A stretch of 64,000 nt of DNA from positions 487,535 to 551,534 of the forward strand of contig NZ_LGUE01000008.1 in assembly GCF_001274775.1 (NCBI RefSeq). Reading direction: 5' to 3'. Below, in pieces: positions 1-9,932 of this stretch. A program made the position numbers and the translations under genes. Each line of letters opens with the position of its first letter. Position 1 is the stretch's first letter. Below the pieces are notes generated by a model. It had not been told where the DNA came from, ran no database searches, and saw only the letters and a program-made list of their open reading frames with translations. The DNA is from Rossellomorea marisflavi (GTDB lineage Bacteria; Bacillota; Bacilli; Bacillales; Bacillaceae_B).

Positions 1-478
1 CCTTGATGATATCACCCGGAATGTAGGCAAGGCTGACCTTCACCGTATCCATCACCGAAATGCCCATGACCATTGCCTGCACCGGGATCCCGATCAGATA
101 GATAAGGAAGATGCCGACGGTAAGATTGACGAGCAGCACATGATGGAACTTCACTTTTTTGAAAAGGGACAGGACATAGCCGATGACAAACGCCGTGACA
201 GCCCATGAAATGATGTAGCCTCCGCTCGGACCGACGAAAACACCGAGTCCGCCGCGTCCACCAGATAGAAGGGGTACGCCCGCGGCGACAAGTAGAAGAA
301 AGACTGCCTGACTCATGAAACCCAGTCTAGCCCCCAGGATACCCCCCGACAGGAGCACACCCATCGTCTGAAGGGTAAGGGGAACCGGGGTGAAGCTAAG
401 GGCGATGGACGGGATCAACCCGAATGAGCCCATTACGGCCGCGAAGACCGCCACTAATGTCATTTCTCTGATTTTCAT
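1..478 (-). CDS. bioY: Biotin transporter BioY, ECF S component (5' part only)
   Basis: BioY is the membrane-embedded substrate-binding subunit of an energy-coupling-factor transporter that imports biotin. About 159 codons are present and the 3' end runs off the left edge; the family is usually near 190 residues. The translation starts MKIREMTLVAVFAAVMG and contains the BioY hallmarks FTPVPLTLQT and a glycine-rich GGRGGLGVFVGPSGGY stretch between hydrophobic helices. The ATG at 478 is preceded by AGGTGAT at good spacing. A sigma-A promoter and a BirA-like operator lie just upstream, fitting biotin repression. No other biotin gene is visible. Confidence 0.9.
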   Translation of the reverse strand, partial: MKIREMTLVAVFAAVMGSFGLIPSIALSFTPVPLTLQTMGVLLSGGILGARLGFMSQAVFLLLVAAGVPLLSGGRGGLGVFVGPSGGYIISWAVTAFVIGYVLSLFKKVKFHHVLLVNLTVGIFLIYLIGIPVQAMVMGISVMDTVKVSLAYIPGDIIK

Positions 479-514
479 ATGATGATCACCTGTTTTATGT
501 CATTTGATAGTTTT

Positions 515-566
515 ATCATAGACACTGGGAAGACTTATGTCAACTTAATTTTATAACAGGTTTACA
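515..566 (-). promoter_or_regulatory. bioY promoter with BirA-like operator
   Basis: On the minus strand TTGACA (543-538), 17 bp, then TATGAT (520-515) form a good sigma-A promoter. Around the -35 box lies TGTAAAC, 15 bp, GTTGACA (566-538), which resembles the Firmicute BirA operator of two TGTNAAC-type half sites about 15 bp apart. Binding of biotinoyl-AMP-BirA would cover the -35 element. The promoter is seen directly; the operator is assigned by family resemblance. Confidence 0.72.
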
Positions 567-603
567 TATAAAGATTTCTCCTGATAAGAGTAGCCTCTAA
601 ACG

Positions 604-644
604 AAAAACCACCGGACTGCTCCTGATCAGAGGCGGTCCGGTGG
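604..644 (-). terminator. Intrinsic terminator
   Basis: CCACCGGAC (609-617) pairs perfectly with GTCCGGTGG (636-644). On the minus strand the stem is followed by a T run, so it ends transcription of the small lipoprotein gene. Confidence 0.85.
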
Positions 645-659
645 CACACAAGCAATCGC

Positions 660-1094
660 TTATTTTAATACATCATCCTTATAGTCGGTGTCGACTTCCC
701 CAACGAGATAATCCCCGTCGACTTTCTCCATGACCCAGAACACGACTTCTTCGTCCTCATCCTCAGATTTCTTTGGACTTACCATGACGACTTCCCATGG
801 GTTCTGGTATTGTTCATCTAAATCTTCCTCAATCTCTTTAAGCAGATTCTTTTTTTTGATGGTTTCGAAGTTCAACTTCTCTACCCCGCCCATCTCACGG
901 ACCATATCTGCAACCATATCGATTGAACCAACAAGATCGCTGTTACCCCCGACAATTTTATTATAGGTTTCTTCGTCGTTTTTAAGTGCGGCCTTATAAA
1001 GCGCTTCGACTGCCTTATCAGGTGAACTCCCAATCGAACAGGCACTTGTCAGTAAAACTAGACCGGCCATCAATACATACAGTAGTTTTTTCAT
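660..1094 (-). CDS. Small lipoprotein of unknown function
   Basis: A 144-residue predicted lipoprotein. The signal peptide MKKLLYVLMAGLVLLTSAC ends in lipobox Cys19, so the mature protein would be anchored to the outer membrane leaflet. The mature part begins with SPDKAVEALYKAALKND, a pattern typical of DUF4878/NTF2-like lipoproteins, followed by an acidic stretch (KKSEDEDEEVVFW) and a C-terminal strand-rich part. Such folds are often small extracytoplasmic domains without known activity. It is a single-gene unit with its own terminator. The DUF4878 assignment is tentative. Confidence 0.72.
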   Translation of the reverse strand: MKKLLYVLMAGLVLLTSACSIGSSPDKAVEALYKAALKNDEETYNKIVGGNSDLVGSIDMVADMVREMGGVEKLNFETIKKKNLLKEIEEDLDEQYQNPWEVVMVSPKKSEDEDEEVVFWVMEKVDGDYLVGEVDTDYKDDVLK

Positions 1095-1250
1095 GTTGAA
1101 TCTCCCATTCTACTCTCTATTTTTAAACCATTGACTAGAATACGCCAAAAAGGAATATTATTCAATCTTTTTAGGTATTTACTAGTAGGTATTTGTGTTC
1201 ATTGAATGCACAAAAAGAAGACGGCAGAGTCATCTGCCGTCCGGAAAGGA

Positions 1251-2720
<1,470 letters not shown>

Positions 2721-2783
2721 TCATCGTCCCTTTCTATAATGGAATGCTTTGGAGACTGCTGCTCTGCAGCCTCCAAGCGATAC

Positions 2784-4682
2784 TTACTTCACTAATGTCA
2801 GCAGTTGTTCCCCTTCAAAGATCGGTCCGGATTCGTTCAGCGGCAGCACATCGAGATAATCGGCGGTGTTGGTGATGATCACCATGGTGACGGCCTCCAG
2901 ACCCGCTTCCTTGATGGCATCACGATCAAACTCGACGAGTACCTGTCCGGCTTCGATCCGGTCATTCGTAGCGACATGGGCCTTGAAGTTCTCACCCTTC
3001 AAGGAAACCGTATCGATCCCGATGTGGATGAGGATTTCTTCCCCGTTGTCCCCCTTGATCCCGATGGCATGCTTCGAGTCGGCAAGGACCATGATCGTCC
3101 CGCTGATCGGCGCCACAATACGGTTGACAGATGGTTCAATCGCAATCCCTTTTCCCATGATCTCTTCGGCAAAGGTCGCGTCGGATACGTCTTTCAGTGG
3201 AACAATGGTTCCTTCAAGAGGAGACTGGATGCTTCCCTGTTTATCAGTAGCAATCGGTTGTTTCGGCTCACTATCTGCTTTTACCGTCGTACCGTCTTCC
3301 GGGATATCCTCGAACCCAAGGATCAGGACAAGGATGAACGGAAGGAGAAGCGAAAGGACGAACAGGATGATGGCAATGATGATCGCAGCCGATGCACCAC
3401 TCGGATCTGCGAAGACCGGGAGGGAGAATACCCCCACAAGTCCGCCGAGTGCGAAGGCTTTGAATCCGTACCAGCCGGCAAACGCCCCAAGGACGGCACT
3501 GGAACCCAACGCGTATACAAATGGCTTTTTCAGTTTCATATTGACCCCGTACATGGCCGGCTCGGTGATTCCGATAGTGGCGGAGATCCCTGCCGAGATT
3601 GCCATTTGACGAAGTGCTTTATTCTTAGTACGTACAGCCACACCGAATGCGGAGCCGGCCTGTCCAAGGTTGCTGATGAACATCATCGGCTGTAGGACAG
3701 CGTCATTGCCGTATAGGTTCAAATTTTGGATGGCAATTGGAACGAATGCATAGTGCATTCCGGTCATGATGATCAACGGCATCAACCCAGCCATAAGGGC
3801 TCCGGCGACAGGACCTGCATGTGTGAAGAGCCACAGGAAGATATCAGATAAGCCGTTTCCTAGGTTGGTTCCAAGCGGGCCGATCACCCAGAGGGTAAGA
3901 GGCATAACAATCAACAAAGTGATCATCGATGAGAACATAAGTGAAATGACCGATGGAATCACTTTTTTCACTAAGTTGTACACGTACTTTAGCAGAATGA
4001 CGCCGAGGATGATTGGTACGACGCTTGATGCATAGCTCAATACAGGAATCGAGATGAAATCTGCACCGAACAAGGTGAAGCTTTTCGCGTCGGTAAAACC
4101 GTTGGCTGCATTCATAAACGTCGGGTACATAAGCGTTCCGGCCACGGCAAGAGCCAGGTATTCATTGGTCTTCAGCTTGCGGGCTGCCGATACGGCCAGG
4201 AAGAACGGCATGAAATAAAACACGCTGTCTCCTATGGCATTAAGGACGGCATACGTATCTCCGGTATCCTTCAGCCATCCGACTGTAACAAACAGGGCCA
4301 GGAACCCTTTCAGTAACCCCGCACCGGCAAGGGCCGGCAGGATCGGAGTGAAGATACCGGAAATGAAGTCCATGACAGCAGACAACGCACCTTGCTTTTG
4401 CCCTTTGCCTTCCGGAGCACCCCCGGATCCGCCCACAAGCGGCTCGACCTCCTCGAAAACATCCGAGACCGTATTCCCGATGATCACCTGGAACTGATCA
4501 CCTGAGAACTGGGCGCCAAGCACCCCGTCGATTGATTTGATCGTATCGATATTGACCTTTTCTTTGTCATGAAGATTGAAGCGGAGCCGGGTGACACAGT
4601 GCCACGCCTGATCGACGTTCCCTCCGCCTCCGATGTTTTCAACTACTTGTTCGGCCAATTCTCTATACTTCTTTGCCATCAT
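2784..4682 (-). CDS. bglP: PTS beta-glucoside transporter subunit EIIBCA
   Basis: Membrane phosphotransferase permease that imports and phosphorylates beta-glucosides. Domain order is EIIB (about 1-90, phospho-Cys29 in WHCVTRLRF), EIIC (roughly 105-460, about ten membrane segments, with ITEPAMYGV), and EIIA (roughly 490-632, phospho-His in ILIHIGIDTV). The chosen ATG at 4682 follows GGGGGAACG; an in-frame TTG seven codons upstream lies inside the preceding terminator and lacks a ribosome site. A RAT/terminator pair sits directly upstream, so expression depends on LicT. Final length is 632 residues, normal for the family. Confidence 0.93.
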   Translation of the reverse strand: MMAKKYRELAEQVVENIGGGGNVDQAWHCVTRLRFNLHDKEKVNIDTIKSIDGVLGAQFSGDQFQVIIGNTVSDVFEEVEPLVGGSGGAPEGKGQKQGALSAVMDFISGIFTPILPALAGAGLLKGFLALFVTVGWLKDTGDTYAVLNAIGDSVFYFMPFFLAVSAARKLKTNEYLALAVAGTLMYPTFMNAANGFTDAKSFTLFGADFISIPVLSYASSVVPIILGVILLKYVYNLVKKVIPSVISLMFSSMITLLIVMPLTLWVIGPLGTNLGNGLSDIFLWLFTHAGPVAGALMAGLMPLIIMTGMHYAFVPIAIQNLNLYGNDAVLQPMMFISNLGQAGSAFGVAVRTKNKALRQMAISAGISATIGITEPAMYGVNMKLKKPFVYALGSSAVLGAFAGWYGFKAFALGGLVGVFSLPVFADPSGASAAIIIAIILFVLSLLLPFILVLILGFEDIPEDGTTVKADSEPKQPIATDKQGSIQSPLEGTIVPLKDVSDATFAEEIMGKGIAIEPSVNRIVAPISGTIMVLADSKHAIGIKGDNGEEILIHIGIDTVSLKGENFKAHVATNDRIEAGQVLVEFDRDAIKEAGLEAVTMVIITNTADYLDVLPLNESGPIFEGEQLLTLVK

Positions 4683-4701
4683 TCGTTCCCCCTTTTTGTC
4701 C

Positions 4702-4777
4702 AAAAAAAATACCCAAACGGAATTGGCTCTTTGGCCGAATCCATTTGGGTAATGCCTGATCGAATCAGTAACAATCC
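4702..4777 (-). promoter_or_regulatory. RAT antiterminator and overlapping terminator between licT and bglP
   Basis: On the minus strand the ribonucleic antiterminator begins GGATTGTTACTG and ends CAGGCATTACC (4777 to about 4747). Its 3' part overlaps a terminator with arms ACCCAAATGGA and TCCGTTTGGGT followed by eight T (4750-4702). This is the classical LicT/BglG layout: bound antiterminator protein blocks terminator folding. Confidence 0.9.
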
Positions 4778-4786
4778 ACCATGAAA

Positions 4787-5638
4787 CTATTTAGCTGATT
4801 GGTTGGTGACGCGCCACACGTGAAGCGTGAGATACAGGATCTCATTCGAGGACAGCGTCCAGCCGTACTGCTTGAGGAGCAGATGGGAGATTTTCTCCAC
4901 TGCCCGGTAGGCTTTCTCATATTTGTTCTTCACGACCTCAAGTAAGGTGACATCGACTTCCTCGGGGTCGCCCTGTTCCTGTTTGAACTGCCGGATGAAG
5001 AAGTAGCGCAGATGCGTGATGAAGCGGGTGTAATTGAGGGAATCCTCATCAAGCTTCACCTGGAAGTGATACTGGACGATCTCGATGATCCGGTTAATCA
5101 CTTCTGTCATCTTGAGTGTTTCTTCGATATCGGTTTTGCGTTCCTGCTGCCCGTTGACAAAATGATAGGTGATGAAGGTTTCTTCACTCTTCGGAAGCAG
5201 CACATCCAACCTGTCGAACACCTGCCGGATGGCATTTTTCGCCGCTGCGTATTCCTTCGGATAAAGATTCTTCACTTCCCACCGGTTCGTATCGGGATAG
5301 TCCACCCGTTCATTCGCCCGTTTGACGGCGAAATTCAGGTGATCGGCGAGGGTAAGGTAAATATTATTATTGAATGTGACCCCAAGCTCCGCCTCTGCAT
5401 TCTTGATGATTTCCACTGAAACATCGAGGACCTCGGAATCAATTTCATCCAACACCTGCATCAATGGTCTGCGGGTCGATGACTGTTCTGCGACGAATTT
5501 GCGCCGGATATTCTCTTCGGGAATGGGATCTCCCTTTTTCCTTTGGAACCCTACGCCCGTCCCCATCACAATCCATTCAGTCCCTGATGAATCCTCTACC
5601 AATGCTACGTTGTTATTGAATGCCTTTGAAAATTTCAT
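4787..5638 (-). CDS. licT: BglG/LicT-family transcriptional antiterminator
   Basis: RNA-binding antiterminator of 283 residues controlling the beta-glucoside operon. The first 55 residues are the co-antiterminator RNA-binding domain (starting MKFSKAFNNNVALVEDSSG). Two PTS regulation domains follow, with the four phosphorylatable histidines visible in ADHLNF, ITYHFVNG, THLRYFF and LTLHVWR. HPr phosphorylation activates and EII phosphorylation inactivates such proteins. It lies first in the operon, so it controls its own transcript through the upstream RAT as well as bglP-bglA. The ATG at 5638 is preceded by GGAGGACG. Confidence 0.93.
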   Translation of the reverse strand: MKFSKAFNNNVALVEDSSGTEWIVMGTGVGFQRKKGDPIPEENIRRKFVAEQSSTRRPLMQVLDEIDSEVLDVSVEIIKNAEAELGVTFNNNIYLTLADHLNFAVKRANERVDYPDTNRWEVKNLYPKEYAAAKNAIRQVFDRLDVLLPKSEETFITYHFVNGQQERKTDIEETLKMTEVINRIIEIVQYHFQVKLDEDSLNYTRFITHLRYFFIRQFKQEQGDPEEVDVTLLEVVKNKYEKAYRAVEKISHLLLKQYGWTLSSNEILYLTLHVWRVTNQSAK

Positions 5639-5659
5639 GGAACGTCCTCCATATCCCCT

Positions 5660-5745
5660 AAAACAACAAAATCCTATCTTAAAAACACACAGTGAACCTT
5701 TGTGCTTTTAACATAGGTAATGCCTGATCGAGTCAGTAACAATCC
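5660..5745 (-). promoter_or_regulatory. RAT antiterminator and terminator in the licT leader
   Basis: A second RAT copy, GGATTGTTACTG to CAGGCATTACC (5745-5716), nearly identical to the one before bglP. It overlaps a long imperfect hairpin (about 5717-5673; arms CCTATGTTAAAAGCACA and TGTGTGTTTTTAAGATAGG) followed by a T-rich tract. The licT message is therefore itself under antitermination. Confidence 0.85.
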
Positions 5746-5765
5746 TGATATGACTTTGTACTCAT

Positions 5766-5794
5766 ACTATACTGCTTTGTGAAAACGATGTCAA
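5766..5794 (-). promoter_or_regulatory. licT-bglPA promoter with candidate cre site
   Basis: TTGACA (5794-5789), 17 bp, TATAGT (5771-5766) on the minus strand. Read on the plus strand, 5779-5793 (GTGAAAACGATGTCA) matches the CcpA consensus WTGNAANCGNWNNCW at all defined positions but the first. It lies between the -10 and -35 boxes, a position suited to direct carbon catabolite repression. Confidence 0.75.
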
Positions 5795-5845
5795 TAGTTT
5801 TGAGCTGCTATAAAAACCTCCATAATCTACCACCCCCACAAAAGC

Positions 5846-5876
5846 TTGACTTGGAGTCAACTCCAGATTGTAGCTG
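5846..5876 (+). promoter_or_regulatory. MerR-type operator/promoter remnant
   Basis: TTGACT (5846-5851) is followed at once by the inverted repeat TGGAGT-CA-ACTCCA (5852-5865). With a 19 bp spacer the -10 position would be 5871-5876 (TAGCTG, poor). A palindrome in an over-long spacer is the MerR-family signature. What follows is only a degraded gene, so the site is probably a relic. Confidence 0.4.
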
Positions 5877-6346
5877 ATTGTCGGGGCGGCAGGACTGGCC
5901 ACTATCATGGGGCCAAAGCTTCTCCATCTGTCTTGGAATCTTGCCCTGTTTGGCGAAATCGTCCTCGTCGTATCGGCCCTCTTCTGGTCTTCAGCCAATG
6001 TGTATACAAAAAAATCGGACGTGATCACAATAATATCAAAATGACTCTATGGTAGCTGATTGACAGGGGGATCATTCTCCTTATCATCTCCCTGCTGAAA
6101 GAACATCATGAAATCGCCCATCTGAGTATCTATATGCCTTCCATGCTGGCCCTTTTATACAGCAGCATACTAGCGGCCGCTACACTCGTCGGATGGAACT
6201 GGGTTCTAGGGAATATAGAGGCTTCGATCGCCTCCACCTCCCTTATCCGTCACGATCGTTCAGACCACATTCTTAGGTTAATAATGGAAAATGAGCAAAA
6301 TGGCCTGATAGGATTAGAAGGAATCATGGAAGAAGTGGTAGAATGA
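5874..6346 (+). pseudogene. Decayed EamA/DMT-family transporter
   Basis: Two out-of-frame open stretches together resemble the middle of a ten-helix drug/metabolite transporter. The first (5874-6044) reads LIVGAAGLATIMG, later GEIVLVVSALFWSSANVYTKK, which matches the start of a second EamA repeat. The second, in another frame (6056-6346), reads GIILLIISLLKEHHE, then LVGWNWVLGNIEASIAS, which matches the helix 8-9 region. The linking segment and both ends are missing. Both pieces begin with the same 10 bp TAGCTGATTG (5871-5880 and 6053-6062), with a stop codon in each frame. Homology fades after about 6275. The substrate is unknown. Confidence 0.6.
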
Positions 6347-6409
6347 ATGGAGATAGACCATCCCGCACTCGAAACCAGAGTGAGGACATGGAGAGGAGAG
6401 ACTGAACCT

Positions 6410-6952
6410 GTGACGAAGAAAAAAAGTGAATCCCTGGAATGGATCAAGGCACTGGCCATCGCCATCATCCTAGTGGTCATCGCCCGTTCCTTCCTTATCA
6501 CCCCGATCGTGGTTGAAGGGGCATCCATGAATACGACCCTTCAGGATAAAGACCGGATGATCGTAACGAAAATCGGTGATCCGAAGCGGTTCGATATCGT
6601 AGTGTTCCATGCCAATGAGCAACAGGATTACATCAAGCGCGTCATCGGGCTGCCCGGTGATACAATCGAATTTAAAAATGACACCCTTTACGTCAACGGC
6701 AAGGCCTATGATGAACCCTACCTCGACGACCAAAAAGTGGCCCGAGCAGGCGACCTGACCGAACCGTTCAAGCTGGAAGATACAGCAGTCGGCCAAAAGA
6801 CCGTCCCGGAAGGCACCGTCTTCGTCATGGGGGACAACCGCCAGAACAGCGAAGACAGCCGCATGATCGGAGCCATTCCCATGGATCAGATCGTGGGGAA
6901 AACGAACTTGATCTACTATCCGTTTAAGGATTTTAAGATTATTCATAACTGA
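6410..6952 (+). CDS. sipS: Signal peptidase I
   Basis: Type I signal peptidase, a membrane-anchored serine protease that removes signal peptides from exported proteins. One N-terminal membrane helix (about 11-30) precedes the catalytic Ser39 in VEGASMNTTL; the general base is Lys76 in YIKRVIGLPGD; MGDNRQNSEDSR forms the conserved box near residue 145. The GTG at 6410 is chosen because GAGAGGAGAG lies just upstream and it gives 180 residues, the usual size for Bacillus Sip proteins; an in-frame ATG at 6347 would add an unlikely N-terminal tail. It is a single gene ending in a strong terminator. Several Sip paralogues normally coexist, so the symbol marks the family. Confidence 0.9.
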   Translation: MTKKKSESLEWIKALAIAIILVVIARSFLITPIVVEGASMNTTLQDKDRMIVTKIGDPKRFDIVVFHANEQQDYIKRVIGLPGDTIEFKNDTLYVNGKAYDEPYLDDQKVARAGDLTEPFKLEDTAVGQKTVPEGTVFVMGDNRQNSEDSRMIGAIPMDQIVGKTNLIYYPFKDFKIIHN

Positions 6953-6962
6953 TGATCGTAGG

Positions 6963-7000
6963 AACCCTGAAAATCCCCCATGGGACATTCAGGGTTTTTT
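6963..7000 (+). terminator. Intrinsic terminator after signal peptidase
   Basis: AACCCTGAA (6963-6971) pairs with TTCAGGGTT (6988-6996) and runs into a T tract. Confidence 0.88.
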
Positions 7001-7194
7001 CTCATTTGTCTTTTTTACATTCATCCCAATAGCTTAATGGAGGAGGTCAACGTGAGTAACCACTATATGATCTTTTGATGTCCTATAAGTCGTCCATTTA
7101 AAAGTATTAAGACCCCTATAATCAGTGTTTAACTTACTCCTATTTATGTTAACCTTATATATAATAATTTCCATTAAATACATAAGGAGGAAAC

Positions 7195-7755
7195 ATGAAC
7201 TCTTCCACTATTACATTCAATTCGGAAGTGACAGAAAAAGATATGATAGAGCTAACAAAACACGCTCCATTCTTAAAATTAGGGGCAATCCTTTGTTTTG
7301 TTGGATATTCATTGTTCGACATCATATTCTGTATATACAACGGAGGATTAGACCCAAATAACCCTAACCAATGGAATATTCTAGGGTGGGGAACTTTCCT
7401 ATTCGCTTTCACTACATCCATGGTCTATTTTGGATACAAACGGCTCCCGTACACTAGAGGAAAAAAGGCGTTTAAAAAATTCAAAAAAATGGGGTCTATA
7501 GAAACCAAGATTGTTTTTCATAAAGATTCAAATGTCTTTACTGCTGGTAGATCCTCGCATACGATTACACCCGATAAAAACATGCAAGTTGTAAAAACAA
7601 AAGAAAGATACCTCTTTTATTTTGGCAAAGGGCTATACTCCCCCTCATTTTGTATATCAGCCACGTCACAAACGGAAGTCGTTAAAGTAGAAAAAATCAT
7701 GAACCACTTATCTAATACATATCCTCAAATAAAAGTAGAAACCAAAGAACAATAA
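7195..7755 (+). CDS. YcxB-like membrane protein
   Basis: A 186-residue protein with two predicted membrane helices (about 30-50 and 65-85) followed by a cytoplasmic beta-rich domain. The layout of a short N-terminal strand pair, two helices, and a C-terminal segment with VKTKERYLFYFGKG is characteristic of YcxB-like proteins, which have no established function. The ATG follows AAGGAGGAAAC. Base composition is clearly more AT-rich than the flanking genes. A shorter relative follows directly, suggesting a duplicated pair acquired or evolving apart from the housekeeping genes. Confidence 0.7.
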   Translation: MNSSTITFNSEVTEKDMIELTKHAPFLKLGAILCFVGYSLFDIIFCIYNGGLDPNNPNQWNILGWGTFLFAFTTSMVYFGYKRLPYTRGKKAFKKFKKMGSIETKIVFHKDSNVFTAGRSSHTITPDKNMQVVKTKERYLFYFGKGLYSPSFCISATSQTEVVKVEKIMNHLSNTYPQIKVETKEQ

Positions 7756-7794
7756 TAAAAATGACTTGAGTTTTCAGTGGGGAGGGCCTAAGAT

Positions 7795-8298
7795 TTGAGA
7801 AAAACCTTTGAAAATCCCATTACAAAAAAGAGATTATCCAATCTACAAAAATATGATCCTATTTACAAAACAATCGTTTTCATTGTTGTCCTTCTCGTTA
7901 TTCCAATTTGTAGTGTAGTGTTTTTTTTAAATGACGATTTCACTGGGAAATTAAGAGCTTTCCTTATTATAGAAGGGATATTCATTCTCTTTATACCAAT
8001 AATACCCAAGATAGATGGATTTGCTAAATTAAGAGCTTTGAAAAAAAGAGGCGTCACAACGTACCATGTTGAATTAGATTTTAAAAACGACAGAATATTC
8101 ATCGGAGAAGGCCAAGTGGTATTGGACCCGCGTAATCGAATGCACATTGTCTCGACTGAAGACGAATATTATTTTTATTATGCGCTCGGAACAAACCATT
8201 ATAAAAAATTTTCTCTTGCTAAGGACACTGAATCAATCGGGGAACTATTATCATTCTTTGACGTTCATTTCAAGCGGCTATCCATAAAGTATAAATGA
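7795..8298 (+). CDS. YcxB-like membrane protein, second copy
   Basis: A 167-residue protein with two membrane segments (about 24-44 and 53-70) and a C-terminal domain containing VSTEDEYYFYYALG, parallel to the YLFYFGKG region of the preceding protein. It starts at a TTG with GGAGGG about ten bases upstream; no better ATG precedes the first helix. It lies 39 bp after its neighbour and is probably co-transcribed. Like the neighbour it is AT-rich. Function is unknown. Confidence 0.62.
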   Translation: MRKTFENPITKKRLSNLQKYDPIYKTIVFIVVLLVIPICSVVFFLNDDFTGKLRAFLIIEGIFILFIPIIPKIDGFAKLRALKKRGVTTYHVELDFKNDRIFIGEGQVVLDPRNRMHIVSTEDEYYFYYALGTNHYKKFSLAKDTESIGELLSFFDVHFKRLSIKYK

Positions 8299-8369
8299 TC
8301 CTAACTCATTCGCTTCATACCTCACCGCCCTTCGCTAATGAAATGCTTCTCGACTTGGCAAACGAAAAA

Positions 8370-8403
8370 AACCGCCTTCCCATTCACGGAAAGGCGGTTT
8401 TTC
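8370..8403. terminator. Bidirectional terminator
   Basis: AACCGCCTT (8370-8378) pairs with AAGGCGGTT (8391-8399), with A and T runs on either side. It serves the YcxB-like pair and the converging ABC operon. Confidence 0.85.
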
Positions 8404-8407
8404 GTAT

Positions 8408-9148
8408 TCATCCATTCTTCAACGTTCGCTTCAAGAACTCCCTCGTCCGATCCTGCTTTGGATGGTTGAAGATCTGTTCCGGCGGGCCTTCTTCGGCGAT
8501 GACGCCTTTGTCCATGAAAACGACGCGGTCGGATACTTCCTTGGCGAATTCCATTTCGTGCGTCACGATGAGCATGGTGAGGCCGGATCCGGCTAGCTCC
8601 TTCATGACCCTTAATACTTCACCGACCATCTCAGGATCGAGTGCGGATGTCGGCTCATCGAAGAGCATGACATCAGGCTCCATTGAAAGGGCGCGTGCGA
8701 TGGCGACACGCTGCTTCTGGCCACCTGAGAGCTGTTTCGGGCTGGCGTTGACATATTGGCTCATGCCAACGACGTCCAAGTATTTCAAAGCGACCTTTTC
8801 CGCTTCCTCTTTGGAGCGCTTCAGCACCTTGACCTGGCCGACGACGCAGTTCTTCAAAACATTGTGGTTGTTGAACAGGTTGAACTGCTGGAACACCATG
8901 CCCAGGTTTTGGCGGTATGCGAAGATATCATGCTTGCTGTCGAGGATGTTCTCCCCGTTGTAAATGATCTGGCCGCCGCTCGGTTTTTCCAACAGATTGA
9001 TGCAGCGGAGAAGGGTGGATTTACCGGAACCGGAGGAACCGATGATGCTCACCACTTCCCCTTTTTCCACTGAAAAGTCGATGTCCTTGAGCACTTCATG
9101 GGTGCCGAAGGATTTGTTCAAATGCTGGATGTCTATGACGTTTTCCAC
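8408..9148 (-). CDS. Amino-acid (probably lysine) ABC transporter ATPase
   Basis: ATP-binding subunit of a polar amino-acid ABC importer of the GlnQ/ArtM class, 246 residues. Walker A is GSSGSGKST at 37-45, the signature is LSGGQKQR, and Walker B is [13 protein letters not shown]; the D-loop and switch His (VTHEM) are also present. Third gene of the operon, 18 bp after the permease. On sequence alone the substrate would be uncertain; the lysine riboswitch upstream points to lysine or a related basic amino acid. Confidence 0.92.
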   Translation of the reverse strand: MENVIDIQHLNKSFGTHEVLKDIDFSVEKGEVVSIIGSSGSGKSTLLRCINLLEKPSGGQIIYNGENILDSKHDIFAYRQNLGMVFQQFNLFNNHNVLKNCVVGQVKVLKRSKEEAEKVALKYLDVVGMSQYVNASPKQLSGGQKQRVAIARALSMEPDVMLFDEPTSALDPEMVGEVLRVMKELAGSGLTMLIVTHEMEFAKEVSDRVVFMDKGVIAEEGPPEQIFNHPKQDRTREFLKRTLKNG

Positions 9149-9166
9149 AGGGCTTCCTCCTTCTCC

Positions 9167-9892
9167 TTATTTGGCTTTCGCATCTACCATTGTATAGCTT
9201 TCCGGTCCGTCGAGCTTCTTCTCGAAGTGACGGAGGATCTTGGTCACGGCGAATGTCATGACGAAGTAGATCATACATGCGACGAAGAATGATTCGAAGT
9301 AACGGAAATTGTTCCCTGCCACGGATTTGGTCAGGAAGTACAACTCCGATACAGAGATGACATTCAGGACGGATGTATCTTTGATGTTGATGATAAAATG
9401 ATTCCCCGTTGCCGGCAGGATATTACGGATGACCTGAGGCATGACGACATTCCACATCGTCTGCACATGGTTCATCCCGATGGCCTGGGCAGCCTCGAAT
9501 TGCCCCTTGTCGATGGAGATGATCCCGCCGCGGACGATTTCGGCCATATAGGCCCCCGTATTGATGGAGACGACGATGAAAGCCGCCACCATGACGTTCA
9601 TATCGAATCCGAAGGCCATGGCCGAACCGTAATAGATGACCATTGCCTGTACAATCATCGGCGTGCCCCGGAAGAACTCGATGTAGATGGATAATACGAT
9701 GTTCACGACTTTGAGGATGACCTTCTTCGGTCCGCTTTCAGGGACTGGGATGGTCCGGATGACACCTGCCAACAGGCCGATGGCGGCACCGATCACGGTA
9801 CCGACAAAGGCGATCAACAGGGTCACACCCGCTCCTCGCAAGAACATGGCCCAGTTGTCTGTAATAATTCTGATGACCCACTCTAAGCTCAT
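9167..9892 (-). CDS. Amino-acid (probably lysine) ABC transporter permease
   Basis: Membrane subunit of a polar amino-acid ABC importer (HisM/GlnP family), 241 residues with about five helices. The EAA loop is visible as EAAQAIGMNHVQTMWNVVMPQ, which couples to the ATPase. The phrase FFRGTPMIVQ is typical of the family. A single permease gene implies a homodimer in the membrane. It lies between the binding protein and ATPase genes in one operon. The start at 9892 is preceded by GAAGGAGGAGAAC. Confidence 0.92.
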   Translation of the reverse strand: MSLEWVIRIITDNWAMFLRGAGVTLLIAFVGTVIGAAIGLLAGVIRTIPVPESGPKKVILKVVNIVLSIYIEFFRGTPMIVQAMVIYYGSAMAFGFDMNVMVAAFIVVSINTGAYMAEIVRGGIISIDKGQFEAAQAIGMNHVQTMWNVVMPQVIRNILPATGNHFIINIKDTSVLNVISVSELYFLTKSVAGNNFRYFESFFVACMIYFVMTFAVTKILRHFEKKLDGPESYTMVDAKAK

Positions 9893-9932
9893 TGTTCTCC
9901 TCCTTCTTCATATTGCCTGACCAGCAACATGA

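Noticed and set aside
2805..3695. Open frame of about 296 codons opposite bglP
   Set aside because: Pure antisense of the EIIC/EIIA region with low-complexity charged sequence and no family features.
7052..7078. Eight-codon frame behind a strong GGAGGAGG ribosome site
   Set aside because: Could be a leader peptide, but no attenuator follows and no run of regulatory codons is present; too weak to call.
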